Positions 27,135 to 36,787 of a stretch of 64,000 bases of DNA are shown in pieces (position 1 is the stretch's first letter; every line of letters starts with the position of its first letter). The DNA is taken from the NCBI GenBank assembly GCA_016709145.1, contig JADJEK010000005.1, positions 62,001 through 126,000 of the forward strand. Reading direction: 5' to 3'. The notes beneath the pieces are model-generated. The model was not told where the DNA came from, did no database searches, and worked only from the letters and a program-made list of their open reading frames with translations. The DNA is from Planctomycetota bacterium. Its GTDB lineage: Bacteria; Planctomycetota; B15-G4; JADJEK01. The position numbers were made by a program, and so were the translations under genes.

Positions 27135-28316
27135 ATGACCCCCGCCTCGTTCGTCCTCGGCAACCCCCAGAACGCCGAAACCACGCAATCCCTCCGCGGC
27201 GGCGCCCTCTCGTTCCGTTCGCGCCGTGGCCTGCATCCGATCGCGCGCCTCGCGATCGAAGCCCTGCCGAAGCAACTCACGGGGGACGTCCTGACCGGGT
27301 TCTCGGCCGAGCCGGCGGTCGCGCTCGCGGTGCGCGCGGTGTTCCCGGACGTTCGCGTTCGTCACTTCGAGCTCGACCTGTTCGTGGCGGCGCGTGCCAG
27401 GGCCGTGCTCGCGCAGAACGACGCGAGCGCGGTCGAGGTCGTGGCGGCAGCGGATCTGCCGGGCGTGCGTTATCCCGGCGATCGCGAGGACGCCGTGTTC
27501 GAAGGCACGCCGTTCGCCGCCGTGATCCTGCCGTTCCCGGCGCGCGGCGACGCCAAGCTCGCGCGCGACCTCGTCGAACAAGCCGCGCTCGTGCTGGCGG
27601 CGGGAGCGCCGCTGTACGCGATCACCGATCACGCCGACGGCGAATGGGTCAAGGAAGTGGTTCGCGACGTCTTCGGCAAGGCGGATGCCGTCCTGCGGAC
27701 GAAGGACGACGGGGTCGCGTTCATCGCGCGGCGCGGCGACAAGAAAGTGCGCGCCAAGGACCGCGTCCACGACGTCCTCGTCGAGCACGGCGGCCACTCG
27801 CTCGCGTTCGCGTCGCGGCCCGGCACGTTCACGTACGGCCGACTCGATGGTGGAACGCGGGCCTTGCTGATGTCCCGCGCCCTGGCCGCGCTCGCGCCGC
27901 GCGAGAACGAGGTCGTGCTCGATCTCGGCGCGGGGATCGGGATCCTCGGCGTCGCGGTCGCGCGAGCGCGCGGATCGGCGCGCGCCGTCCTCGTGGAGTC
28001 GAACGTGCGCGCTGCCGAACTCGCGCGCGCCAATGCCTCGCGTGCCGGGATCGACACCGCGATCGTCGCCGCGCCCGACGCCCTCGCGTTGGCCGATGGC
28101 TCTGCCGATCTCGCGCTGACGAACCCGCCGTACTTCGCGAACTTCCGCATCGCCGAGCAGTTCGTCGGCGACGCGTTCAGGTGCCTGCGCCCCGGCGGAA
28201 CGCTGTTGCTCGTCGCCAAGGAGCGGACGCACCACTCCGAAATCGTGCGCGCGCGCTTCGGGCACGTCGAGATCGAGGACGTCGGCGAGTACGGCGTGTT
28301 CCACGCCACGCGCTGA
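27135..28316 (+). CDS. Class I SAM-dependent methyltransferase, RsmC/RlmG-like
   Basis: 393 residues in two halves, as in rRNA guanine-N2 methyltransferases RsmC and RlmG. The degenerate N-terminal half runs to about 200. The catalytic half has SAM motif I DLGAGIGILG at about 263-272, acidic motif II LVESN, and the base-flipping NPPY motif starting at Asn330. FGKADAVLRTKDDGVAFIARRG links the halves. The target is probably 16S or 23S rRNA, by family. Other small-molecule or N5-glutamine substrates cannot be excluded. ATG 27135 lies just after the repeat region. Confidence 0.8.
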   Translation: MTPASFVLGNPQNAETTQSLRGGALSFRSRRGLHPIARLAIEALPKQLTGDVLTGFSAEPAVALAVRAVFPDVRVRHFELDLFVAARARAVLAQNDASAVEVVAAADLPGVRYPGDREDAVFEGTPFAAVILPFPARGDAKLARDLVEQAALVLAAGAPLYAITDHADGEWVKEVVRDVFGKADAVLRTKDDGVAFIARRGDKKVRAKDRVHDVLVEHGGHSLAFASRPGTFTYGRLDGGTRALLMSRALAALAPRENEVVLDLGAGIGILGVAVARARGSARAVLVESNVRAAELARANASRAGIDTAIVAAPDALALADGSADLALTNPPYFANFRIAEQFVGDAFRCLRPGGTLLLVAKERTHHSEIVRARFGHVEIEDVGEYGVFHATR

Positions 28317-28503
28317 GGACGTGAACCAACCCGACTGATTCACGTTCTCGGCATCACCCGGCGTTGCGGCTGCGGCGAACCCCTGCGACGAAACGCTCGC
28401 GAGCGAGCCTCGAACTCGGCCGTCGCGGCGCCGTCTTGTTCCATTACGATCCTGCGCCGCGCGCCGCGGACGCACCGTTGTCCACCCGCATCGAGGACCG
28501 TTC

Positions 28504-29349
28504 ATGGACTGGATCGATCGCGTCTCCCCCATGCTCGACGCAACCGCGCGTCGCTTCGTCGACGAGGCCAGGAAGCGCGTCGCGAACGAAGGTGCGAAGG
28601 CCATCGCGGAGATCCTGCCCGCGCTCGCGCGTCGCGTCGGTCGCGCGGGCCTGCCGCCGGGTCGCTTCACGCGTGCGCAAACCGGCGCGCGCGAGACCAT
28701 CGTCGAACTGTCGGCGTGGCGCGTCTGCGACGCGGTCGGACTGGCTCTGCTCGAATCGACGCCGATCACGCCCGCCGAATTGCAAGACCTGCACGCGCAC
28801 GGCGACATCGAAGAGCGGGTCATCGTGTTGCGCGCGGCGCAACTGCTGCCGCTCGGACCGTCCACGGCGGCCCTTCTCGACGAAGTGCAGCGCACGAACA
28901 TGCAGCCGCACTTCGAAGCCCTCGTCGCCGACGGCAACTTGCCGGCGCGCGCCGCGGCGCACCCCGACGTCGGGCAGCAGCGCGTGAACCGTGTGCTGCT
29001 GAAGGCCGCGTTCATCGGCATCGCGATCGAGCGCCTGTTCGACGTCGAGACCCACGCGAACGCCGAACTCTCGCGCATGCTGCAAGACCTCGCGACCGAA
29101 CGCGAAGCCGCGGGTCGCGCGGTGTGGCCCGGCACGTACGTGTTGATCGGGTACGCGCCGGTCGAGGGCTCGGTCGCGCGCTTGCTCGGCGGACTCGAGC
29201 ACGGCGACGACACGTTGCGGTTCGCGGCGGTGCGCGGGCTCGCGGCACTGCGGCGCGCGGATCTCGAGCCGTTCCTCGCCGAGCACGTCCGCCGCGAACC
29301 GCGCGCGCCGATCCGCGCCGCGATCGAACGCATCCTCGCGCGAGGCTGA
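28504..29349 (+). CDS. eboA: EboA-domain protein
   Basis: 281 residues without signal or membrane segments. It matches the EboA family in the central NRVLLKAAFIGIAIERL, in ANAELSRMLQDLATEREAAGRAVWPGTYVLIG, and in a HEAT-like C-terminal end (RFAAVRGLAALRRADLEPFL). EboA belongs to the ebo gene cluster, known from cyanobacteria, Bacteroidetes and others. That cluster is linked to export or processing of a prenylated metabolite; EboA's own reaction is unknown. GAGGA lies before ATG 28504. The eboB-like TatD hydrolase is 4.3 kb downstream; the other ebo genes are not in the window. Convergent with the histidine kinase gene, 30 bases apart. Confidence 0.78.
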   Translation: MDWIDRVSPMLDATARRFVDEARKRVANEGAKAIAEILPALARRVGRAGLPPGRFTRAQTGARETIVELSAWRVCDAVGLALLESTPITPAELQDLHAHGDIEERVIVLRAAQLLPLGPSTAALLDEVQRTNMQPHFEALVADGNLPARAAAHPDVGQQRVNRVLLKAAFIGIAIERLFDVETHANAELSRMLQDLATEREAAGRAVWPGTYVLIGYAPVEGSVARLLGGLEHGDDTLRFAAVRGLAALRRADLEPFLAEHVRREPRAPIRAAIERILARG

Positions 29350-29379
29350 TCGAGGCGACCCGCCGCCGACGGGGCGCGT

Positions 29380-32300
29380 TCAGGTCTTGCGCACGGCGCC
29401 GCGCAGGACCGCGAAGACCTGTTCGCGCAGCACGCCGATCGTGAACGGCTTGTGCAAGAACGCGTCGGCCGCGAGCGCACCGACGTCGGCAACGCTGTGT
29501 CCGCTCATCACGAGCACGCGCAGGTCGGTGCGCCGCGCGCGCATGCGTTGGATCGCGGCGGCTCCGCCGAGCTTCGGCATCTCGAGGTCCATGACGACGA
29601 GATCGATCTCGTCGGCGCGCGCGGCGAACGCTTCCACCGCAGCGGCTCCGTCCTCGGCTTCGACGACGCGGAAGCCGAGACCTTGCAGTGCACGCACCAC
29701 GACCGTGCGGACCGACGATTCGTCGTCGGCGACGAGGATCGTCCCGCTGCCGCGATGCGTGACGTCGTTGCGTACGACCGCAGGCGGCGGCTCCGCCGGT
29801 GCACCGCTCCGCTCGAGCAGGACCGTGAACGTGCTGCCGCGGCCCGGCGCGCTGAGCACGCGGATGCCGCCGCCGTGCCCGCGCACGATGCCGAGTACGG
29901 CCGACATGCCGAGCCCGCGGCCGGTGAACTTGGTGGTGAAGAACGGCTCGAACACGCGCGCGCGCGTGGCGTCGTCCATGCCGCAGCCGTCGTCCTCGAC
30001 CTCGAGCACGACGTACCGTCCGGCACCACGCGGCGGCGGCAGGCGGAACGTCGCGAGTTCTCCCGGCGTCCACATACGCTCCGCGGTCGAGACCACGACG
30101 CGGCCGGGCCGGTCCCCGATCGATTCGGCCGCGTTGATCAGCAGATTCATGACGACTTGGCGCAACTGCACCACGTCGGCGGACACGGCGGGCAAGCGCT
30201 CGGCCAAGCGGAGGTCGACCTCGACCGTCTTCGAGATCGACGCGCGGATCAGCTTCGCGGTCTCCTCGACGAAGCGACTGAGATCGAGCGTGCGGATGTC
30301 GAAGCGACCACGCCCCGAGTACGCGAGCAACTGCCGACAGAGTTCGGCCGCGCGCTCCGCCGAACGCTCGACCTCGGCCAGCAGATGAGCCACGCTCGAA
30401 TCCGGCAACACGTCGAGACGCGCGAGGCTCGCCGATCCGAGGATGCCGGTCAGGATGTTGTTGAAGTCGTGGGCGATTCCGCCGGCGAGCACGCCGAGGC
30501 TCTCGAGGCGCGCGGTTTCTTGCAGCTTGCGTTCGAGTTCCAGGCGCTCGCGCTCGGCACGGCGCCGGTCCGACACGTCGACGATGAAGTGCACCACGCC
30601 GGCCACCGAGCCGTCGGGCGCGCGGTCCTGGACCAGCAGGGATTCGAGCCGACCGCCGTCGACGCCGCCGTCCTCGGCCGCCGCGTGCTCCTCGCGCACG
30701 GTCTCGCCGGCCAGCGCCCGACGCAACAGTGCCGCCGTCCGTTGCGCGCGCTTCGTGCCGACTACCTCGTCCAACGTGCGACCGAGCATCGCGTCGCGCG
30801 CCGAACCGTGCCAATCGGCGTACGCGCGATTCACCCAGCGGAAGCGCAGCTCGCGATCGAGATAACCGATGCTCGCCGGCGCCGCGTCGATGACGAGCTG
30901 CAAGGTCTCGCTGAGGGCCGCGACCGCGCGGCGGGCGAGCTCGCGCTCGCGCGACAACTCGCGCGCTTGAGTCAGGCGTTCGCGGTGTTGCGCCACGCGA
31001 CGGCTTTGCAGCAGGAACATCGCGCCGCCCGCGCCGACCACGAGGCCACAGACGATCAGCACCTGGAACCAGCGCGACTGCCAGTAGAAGCGGTCGACCC
31101 CGATGTGGACTTTCGGCCAGCGCGTCGCGCGGACACCGTCGGGGTTCACGGCGCGGACTTCGAACTCGTACACCGGGCGCTCGACGTCCTCGAGCACGAC
31201 CTTGCGAGAGTTGCCCGCATCGCGCCATTCCGAGTCGGGCGAGAAGCGGTACTCGAAGCGCAGGCGTTCGGGCGCCGACAGGTTCGGTGCGGCGAAGTTC
31301 AGTTCGATGCGTCGCGTTCCCGGCGGCGCGGTCACCTGGGTCACGCCGTCGATCGGCTCGGGCCACAGGCGTTTGCCGTCGGCGCTGAGTTCGATGACGT
31401 GAGCGAATGCCTCGCGCACGTTGCGTCGGAAGCGGGTCGGATCGACCATCGCCACGCCGTGGACCGTGGCGAACCACAACCGACCATCATCGGTGCGCAC
31501 CGCGCGCGGCTCGCCGCTGGTGCGACAGTCGATGGTCTCCATTCCGTCGGAGCGCGTGAGCGGCGTGACCTCGAGCTTCGAAGCCGTGCCGTTGCGCACG
31601 GCTTCGAGCGACGCGAACGGGACGCGGACCAGACCGGCCGCGGACGCGATCCACAACACTCCACGCAGATCGTCGACGCAGCCGACGATCGCCGCGCGAG
31701 GCAGTCCGTGCGCGGACTGGTACACGAACGAATCGGACTCGGTGATCGCGGCCAGTGCTCCGCTCTCGAGGCCGACCCACAGCGTGCCGTCGGCGCTCGT
31801 CGCGAGGGAGTGGACGGTCGTGCGCTCGAGCTCGATCGGGCCGATGCGCTGGAACGCATCGCCGGATCGACGCCACACGCCGGCACCCGCCGTACCGACC
31901 ACGAGGCGACCACTCGCATCGACGCCGAGCGACTGGATGTCCGCATCCCACGGCAGCGAAGCGCGATCGACCTGGTGGGCGCCCGAGTCCGTGATGCGCA
32001 GCAGAGCGCTCGCCGACGAACCCCACAGCACGCCATCGCCGTCTTCCGCCATGAACGACACGTTGCCGTTCGCGACGCCTTCGACGAGGACGGCGCGCGG
32101 CACGAGATCGCCGCCCGCGGGAATGCGGTACAGACTGCCGGCGTACGGCGCGACCCAGAGATCACCCGCGCGCGTCCGCACGGCGGCGTTGATCCACGCG
32201 TTCGAGTCGGCCGCATTCGCGGGAATGTCGAGCGGCGGCGCGAATCGGCCGCGATCGAACCAAGTCACGCCCGACCCCCAGCTCGCGACGAGCAAGCGTC

Positions 32301-33381
32301 CATCGCGATCCGGGCGCAGCATCGAGATGACGTTCTGGCCGAGCCCGTCCTTGGCATCGAAGATCGACACGCGCCGCCGCTTCAACCGCGCGAGTCCGCC
32401 GCCGGTCGTGCCGACCAGCACCTGACCATTGCTGTCCTGGAACAGCGCGGTGATCGACGCGTGACGCAAGCCCGAGGCGGCGTCGTCGCCGCGGTCCCAC
32501 AGCATGCGACCGTCCTCGAGCCACGCCACGAGACCGTGCTCGTAGCTGCCCGCGAACAACGCGCCGTGGACCTCGTCGAGCAAGATGACGTGCGAGTTCG
32601 TCAGCGCATCCGGGAGCGGACGGACGTCGACGCAACGACCGTCGACGAGGCGACCCACGTGCGTGGCGGTCGCGATCCAGAGGCCTCCGACGCGCGCGGG
32701 GGCCACGCCGAACACGGTGCCGGCCAGTGGACCATCACGTTCGACGGCGATCCAGCCGTCGTTCTCGCGACGGACCAGCGTGTCCGAGTCCCACGCGTAC
32801 AACCGCCCGTCGATCGTCGTCACGAACGTTCGACCACGGTCGGTCGCGAGCGGCGGTGGCGGCGGTTCGCTCCAACTCTCGCCGACGAGACGCAGCGTCT
32901 TGTCTTCGACCGCGGCCCAGATCACGCCGTCCGCGTCTTCGGCGATGGACCAGACTCGACCACCGGGCCAACCTTCGGGGCCGCGGTACACCTTCCAGTA
33001 CCCGTTCTCGCGCAACAGCAGTTCCGCCAGCGAAGCGATGAACACGCGCCCCCTGCGGTCGGCGAACGCGAAGGTGAAGTGCTCGTTCGTCACTTCCGGC
33101 GCGGTCTGGCGCGTGAAGCGGCGGAACGAAGCGCCGTCGAAACGCGCCGCGCCGTTCCACGTCGTCACCCAGACGAACGCGTCGTCGGCTTCGGTGATGC
33201 CGGTGACCGTGATGTGGGGCAGACCGTCCTCGACGCCCCACGAGCGCACGTCGAACACGCGAGAGATCGGCTCGATGACGGACTCGGGCGGGTCCGGCAT
33301 TGCGGACGCGTCCGCGGCGAAGGCCGCGACCCCGAGCAACGCCGCGCCGAACGCGGAGCGGAAGTCCGACGACGTTCGCAC
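29380..33381 (-). CDS. Hybrid histidine kinase with beta-propeller sensor
   Basis: About 1333 residues. A signal-like N-terminus leads to a periplasmic two-component-propeller region to about residue 660 (many WxxxxxGL- and DRxGxLW-type blades, e.g. GVEDGLPHITVTGI, SADGTLWVGLESG). A Y_Y_Y domain (FEYRFSPDSEWRDAG) and a transmembrane helix (LIVCGLVVGAGGAMFLL) follow. The cytoplasmic part has PAS, HisKA with His about 971 (GIAHDFNNIL), HATPase (EDDGCGMDDA, GRGLGMSAVLG) and a receiver with Asp about 1265 (VMDLEMPK). No DNA-binding domain follows, so output is through a partner. Start GTG 33381 is chosen for its GAGG site. The propeller type often senses saccharides or surface ligands; the ligand here is unknown. 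Confidence 0.9.
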   Translation of the reverse strand: MRTSSDFRSAFGAALLGVAAFAADASAMPDPPESVIEPISRVFDVRSWGVEDGLPHITVTGITEADDAFVWVTTWNGAARFDGASFRRFTRQTAPEVTNEHFTFAFADRRGRVFIASLAELLLRENGYWKVYRGPEGWPGGRVWSIAEDADGVIWAAVEDKTLRLVGESWSEPPPPPLATDRGRTFVTTIDGRLYAWDSDTLVRRENDGWIAVERDGPLAGTVFGVAPARVGGLWIATATHVGRLVDGRCVDVRPLPDALTNSHVILLDEVHGALFAGSYEHGLVAWLEDGRMLWDRGDDAASGLRHASITALFQDSNGQVLVGTTGGGLARLKRRRVSIFDAKDGLGQNVISMLRPDRDGRLLVASWGSGVTWFDRGRFAPPLDIPANAADSNAWINAAVRTRAGDLWVAPYAGSLYRIPAGGDLVPRAVLVEGVANGNVSFMAEDGDGVLWGSSASALLRITDSGAHQVDRASLPWDADIQSLGVDASGRLVVGTAGAGVWRRSGDAFQRIGPIELERTTVHSLATSADGTLWVGLESGALAAITESDSFVYQSAHGLPRAAIVGCVDDLRGVLWIASAAGLVRVPFASLEAVRNGTASKLEVTPLTRSDGMETIDCRTSGEPRAVRTDDGRLWFATVHGVAMVDPTRFRRNVREAFAHVIELSADGKRLWPEPIDGVTQVTAPPGTRRIELNFAAPNLSAPERLRFEYRFSPDSEWRDAGNSRKVVLEDVERPVYEFEVRAVNPDGVRATRWPKVHIGVDRFYWQSRWFQVLIVCGLVVGAGGAMFLLQSRRVAQHRERLTQARELSRERELARRAVAALSETLQLVIDAAPASIGYLDRELRFRWVNRAYADWHGSARDAMLGRTLDEVVGTKRAQRTAALLRRALAGETVREEHAAAEDGGVDGGRLESLLVQDRAPDGSVAGVVHFIVDVSDRRRAERERLELERKLQETARLESLGVLAGGIAHDFNNILTGILGSASLARLDVLPDSSVAHLLAEVERSAERAAELCRQLLAYSGRGRFDIRTLDLSRFVEETAKLIRASISKTVEVDLRLAERLPAVSADVVQLRQVVMNLLINAAESIGDRPGRVVVSTAERMWTPGELATFRLPPPRGAGRYVVLEVEDDGCGMDDATRARVFEPFFTTKFTGRGLGMSAVLGIVRGHGGGIRVLSAPGRGSTFTVLLERSGAPAEPPPAVVRNDVTHRGSGTILVADDESSVRTVVVRALQGLGFRVVEAEDGAAAVEAFAARADEIDLVVMDLEMPKLGGAAAIQRMRARRTDLRVLVMSGHSVADVGALAADAFLHKPFTIGVLREQVFAVLRGAVRKT

Positions 33382-33643
33382 GGGGAGCCCTCGGGGAATC
33401 GGAGTGCCCCGCGACGGAGCACGCGTCGCGCATGATCGTGAGACGACCACGCCGGTTCAACCGCGCAGTCGTCGCCCCTCGCTGTTCCGTGAGCCCACAT
33501 CGCATGCGTCGTCACGGCAGAAACACGGGTCTCGCGTCGAGCCGAGCCGGCCGCCCGTTCCCCACACCGCACGCCTGTCGTAAACTCCTCGCCCTTTCGA
33601 ACCCGTCCCGAGTCCGCGCCGTTCCTCACGGCGGAGCCATCCC

Positions 33644-34525
33644 ATGCGCATCTTCGAACCCCACGCCCACATGCTGAGCCGCATCACCGACGACTATCAG
33701 CACATGGCGCTGGCCGGAGTCCGTGCCGTCCTCGAACCGGCGTTCTGGCTGGGCCAGTCGCGCACCAACGTCGGGTCGTTCGTCGACTACTTCGACACGC
33801 TGATCGGCTGGGAGCGCTTCCGCGCGCGCCAGTTCGGCATCCACCACTACTGCACGATGGCGCTGAATCCGCGCGAGGCGAACGACGACCGCGTCAACGA
33901 CGCCGTGATCGAAGTCCTGCCGCGCTACCTCGAGAAGGACTCCGTGCTCGGCGTCGGCGAGATCGGCCTCGACGATCAGACGAAGAAGGAAGAGATCTTC
34001 TTCATCAAGCAGATGGAGCTCGCGCGCAAGCACGACCTGCCGGTGCTGATCCACACGCCGCATCGCGACAAGAAGAAGGGCTTCGAACGCTGCATCGCGA
34101 TCATCAAGGACCTGGCGTTCCCGATGGAGCGCGTCCTGCTCGACCACGGCAACGAGGAGACGATCAAGATCACGCGCGAACTCGGCTGCTGGTCGGGCTT
34201 CTCGATCTACCCGTTCACGAAGATGGACGAGGCGCGCATGGTCGCGATCGTGCTCGAGTACGGCGTCGAACGCATGGTCATCAACAGCGCGGCGGACTGG
34301 GGAGTCTCCGACCCGCTGATGGTGCCGAAGACGGTGCTGAAGGCGCAGCAAGCGGGCATCGACGACGCCAAGCTCGAGCAGCTCGTGTGGCACAACCCGA
34401 TCGAGTTCTTCGCGCAAGGCGGACGGCTCGACGTCAAGGAACTCGACCGTCCCGCGAAGATCAATCGACTCGAGACGTGGACCGGGAACTCGATGCTGCG
34501 CGGACAGGATCCTGAGAAGGTCTGA
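33644..34525 (+). CDS. eboB: TatD-type metal-dependent hydrolase, EboB-like
   Basis: 293 residues, amidohydrolase-superfamily TIM barrel. Metal-site features are HAHMLSR at the N-terminus, GVGEIGLDDQT, LIHTPHRDKKKG, LDHGNEET and a late Asp in NSAADWGVSD. The stretches TDDYQHMALAGVRAVLEPAFWLGQ and FGIHHYCTMALNPREAN match my memory of the TatD hydrolase of ebo clusters rather than DNA-repair TatD. GGAG lies before ATG 33644. It is divergent from the histidine kinase. A repeat island follows its stop. Confidence 0.78.
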   Translation: MRIFEPHAHMLSRITDDYQHMALAGVRAVLEPAFWLGQSRTNVGSFVDYFDTLIGWERFRARQFGIHHYCTMALNPREANDDRVNDAVIEVLPRYLEKDSVLGVGEIGLDDQTKKEEIFFIKQMELARKHDLPVLIHTPHRDKKKGFERCIAIIKDLAFPMERVLLDHGNEETIKITRELGCWSGFSIYPFTKMDEARMVAIVLEYGVERMVINSAADWGVSDPLMVPKTVLKAQQAGIDDAKLEQLVWHNPIEFFAQGGRLDVKELDRPAKINRLETWTGNSMLRGQDPEKV

Positions 34526-34562
34526 GTTGGGGATGTCGGAGGGAGCGAGAGGGAACGCGGCG

Positions 34563-34618
34563 CGGGATTGCACGGGGTTGCGCGGGACTGCGCGGGATCG
34601 CACGGGACTGCGCGGGGG
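34563..34618 (+). repeat. 10-base tandem repeat array, copy 1
   Basis: About five and a half degenerate units of CGGGAYTGCR (for example CGGGATTGCA, CGGGACTGCG) begin 38 bases after the eboB-like stop. The shared block CGCTTCGCTTTT and a CGCGAGC/GCTCGCG hairpin follow to about 34657. The same arrangement recurs at 49879-50005. Confidence 0.65.
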
Positions 34619-34690
34619 CGCTTCGCTTTTCGTACCGCGAGCGGAGCTCGCGCCTGGTGAATACGGGGCACCTGGACGAGGTTGCCGTCG

Positions 34691-34780
34691 GGGGACACAT
34701 CGGGGACAGACGCGCCTCCGTCCCCGTCATGGCCGTCGATCTCGGGTGGGGACAGTCCCCTCATCTGCTCTGTCCCCACA
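34691..34780. repeat. GGGGACAGAC-type palindromic repeat, copy 3
   Basis: GGGGACACATCGGGGACAGA, then CCTCCGTCCCCGTC, is the inverted counterpart of about 40 bases at 6209-6250. A further GGGGACAGTCCCC perfect palindrome and CTGTCCCCAC follow at 34748-34777. Part of island R2. Confidence 0.55.
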
Positions 34781-34857
34781 CCTTCAATCGCTACCGCGGA
34801 GCGCGAAGCGCGACCCGAAGTTCTCCCTCGGGTTCAAGCTCGCGCGTGCCCGAGTAA

Positions 34858-35247
34858 CCACTCCTTCGCCAAGGGACGTCGAGAACGGGCTCTCGCTGCG
34901 GCCATTCAGCAGCCCGCCGCAGCTGTGGCGATCCGCTCTACACGTCTCGTCAGTACGTCACCTTGGGTGAGATGGACAGGGGTCGCCACTCACGCCCTCG
35001 ACAAGCCACCCCTGCGCCCTTGTGAGAAGGCGAGCGGCCGCTCCGAGAGCCCGTTCTCGACGTCCCTTCGCGTGAAGTCTCACGCGCGACTCAAGGGCGC
35101 GGGGGTTCCCAAAGGGGGGCTTCGCTCGTTTGTGAAGCCCCCCTTTGGTCGTTCGACCGCGAGCGGTCGAACGAGGGGGTGTGGGGGCCGATGGCCCCCA
35201 CCTCGCCTCGACGCCCGAGCGGGCGTCGGGCCATGCGGCCCGAGCAA
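34858..35247 (+). repeat. Intergenic island copy R2 (structured dispersed repeat)
   Basis: Non-coding in appearance. Starting at ACCACTCC it has a 33-base inverted repeat (34871-34903 and 35036-35068, two mismatches) around a core with GCCGCAGCTGTGGCGATCCG and GGTGAGATGGACAGGGGTCG. Then come H1 (15-bp perfect stem CCAAAGGGGGGCTTC at 35109-35123/35134-35148, loop GCTCGTTTGT), H2 (CGTTCGACCGC, loop GA, 35150-35173) and H3 (GTGGGGGCC, loop GAT, 35181-35201). The end abuts the nhaD-like stop at 35248. Stem sequences differ from R1 and R3 but remain complementary. Confidence 0.75.
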
Positions 35248-36531
35248 TCAGTGGATCTCGTGCGCGTGCCAGCCGAGGACGAGCATGTACACGACGAAGC
35301 CAAGGACGTAGCCGAGCGTCACGTGCCAGCCGTGCTTCAGCCACTGGCCGACCGACTTCGCTTCGGCGTACATGTTCGACAGCGCCACGCCCGCCGACGA
35401 TCCGAACCAGATCATCGAACCACCGAAGCCGACCGCGTACGCAAGTCCGCCCCAGTCGTAGCCGCCCTGCTTCAACGCCAGTGCGGTCAGCGGGATGTTG
35501 TCGAACACCGCGGACACGAAGCCGAGTCCGAACGCGGTCTGCCACGATGCGGCCGGCAGCTCTTCGACCGGCATCATCGACGCGCACATCACGAGCGACA
35601 GCAGGAAGATCGAGCCCTTCACGGCTCCAGGCACCTCGTGCCACGCCGGCTTGCGCATCAGCGCGCCGATCAGGATCGCGGCCCACACGCCGATCGCCGC
35701 GGCCGGCAGATCCCAGCCGAACTTCGTCGCAGCCGTGTTCATCGCGATCGCGAACGTGAGGATCAACGCGACGATGCCGACGTAGACACCGTCGATCTTC
35801 ACGCTCGAACTGGCGTCCTTCTGGATGCGCTGATGCCGATCCTGCTGCTTCGCGGCGATGATGCCGAAGCCGAGCAGCGCGACGGCCGCGGGCACGATCG
35901 CGTGGAACACGTCCGCGGGCGACTTGCCGCCGATCCACATCATCGTCGTCGTGGTGTCACCCACGACCGACCACGCGCCACCCGCGTTGCTCGCCGCGAC
36001 GATCGCCGCGAGGAAGCCGATGTGGACCTTCTTGTTGAACACCACGCCGGCAACCGTCCCGCCGATCATCGCGGCCGCGATGTTGTCGAGGAACGACGAC
36101 AGGATCCACACGAGGCACAGCAACACGAACCCGCCCTTCCAGTCGTCGGGCAGGTAGCGCGGCAGCAACTCGGGGATCCTCGATTCCTTGAAGAACTCGG
36201 CGAGCAACGCGAAGCCGACCAGCAGACCGAACAGGTTGGTCAGGATCGACCACTCGTGCGCGAACTGGTGACCGATGTCGAAGCCTTCGACGAAGAAGGT
36301 CTTGTACAGCGAGATCGCGACCATGCCGCCGACGGCGATCTGAAGTGTCTTGTGGTGGAACAGCGCGACGCCGAGCAGCGTGAGCGCGAACAGGAAGAAC
36401 TCGATGCGGATCCCGCCCACCGCGGGAGCATCGGCGTTGGCGGCGCTCGTGGCGGCCTCAGCGGCCCATGCGGATTGGGTCAGACAGATCGTCAGCGCGG
36501 CCGCGCCGAGCGATGCGAGCGTTTTCTTCAT
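35248..36531 (-). CDS. NhaD/CitT-like ion or anion permease
   Basis: 427 residues, polytopic. A cleavable-looking N-terminus (MKKTLASLGAAALTICLTQS) is followed by about ten to eleven transmembrane segments. Re-entrant-type motifs recall the NhaD Na+/H+ antiporter group of the ion transporter superfamily: SSFLDNIAAAMIGGTVAG, ASNAGGAWSVVGDTTTTMMW, and a second SAVFDNIPLTALAL with FGGSMIWFGSSAGVALSN. The paired DN(I/P) motifs and the GD-TT stretch favour sodium/proton exchange, but dicarboxylate transport is possible. A hairpin lies in its leader. The stop is followed at once by island R2. Confidence 0.8.
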   Translation of the reverse strand: MKKTLASLGAAALTICLTQSAWAAEAATSAANADAPAVGGIRIEFFLFALTLLGVALFHHKTLQIAVGGMVAISLYKTFFVEGFDIGHQFAHEWSILTNLFGLLVGFALLAEFFKESRIPELLPRYLPDDWKGGFVLLCLVWILSSFLDNIAAAMIGGTVAGVVFNKKVHIGFLAAIVAASNAGGAWSVVGDTTTTMMWIGGKSPADVFHAIVPAAVALLGFGIIAAKQQDRHQRIQKDASSSVKIDGVYVGIVALILTFAIAMNTAATKFGWDLPAAAIGVWAAILIGALMRKPAWHEVPGAVKGSIFLLSLVMCASMMPVEELPAASWQTAFGLGFVSAVFDNIPLTALALKQGGYDWGGLAYAVGFGGSMIWFGSSAGVALSNMYAEAKSVGQWLKHGWHVTLGYVLGFVVYMLVLGWHAHEIH

Positions 36532-36557
36532 GGTGGGTTCCGGCGGGATGTTCGACG

Positions 36558-36588
36558 AAAGGGCGCGAAGGTTACCCAGGCGCCCTTT
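36558..36588. promoter_or_regulatory. Hairpin upstream of the permease gene
   Basis: AAAGGGCGC at 36558-36566 pairs with GCGCCCTTT at 36580-36588 (9 bp, 13-base loop), 27 bases before the permease start on the minus strand. It could be a leader structure, or the terminator of the upstream FG-GAP gene, which ends about 200 bases away. Which of the two is not decidable from sequence. Confidence 0.35.
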
Positions 36589-36787
36589 TGGAATCAGCCC
36601 GATAGGTGCCCGCCGCGCTCGAAGTAACGGCGCTGCGGCGTGCGCTCTTCGATCCCGCACGGACGAGTCCGCTCGGCGGCGGCGCCCCAGTCCGCGACGG
36701 GGACTCCGCGTTCGATGACGAGATCGTCATCCGCGACCCCGCCGACGTCGACTTCGACCGCCGAGTCGGGTCCACGCGAGCATCCCA

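Noticed and set aside
29452..33435. Very long plus-strand open frame (1327 codons) opposite the histidine kinase
   Set aside because: The translation is Arg/His/Asp-rich shadow sequence without domains, while the minus strand encodes a full hybrid kinase. High G+C routinely creates such antisense frames.
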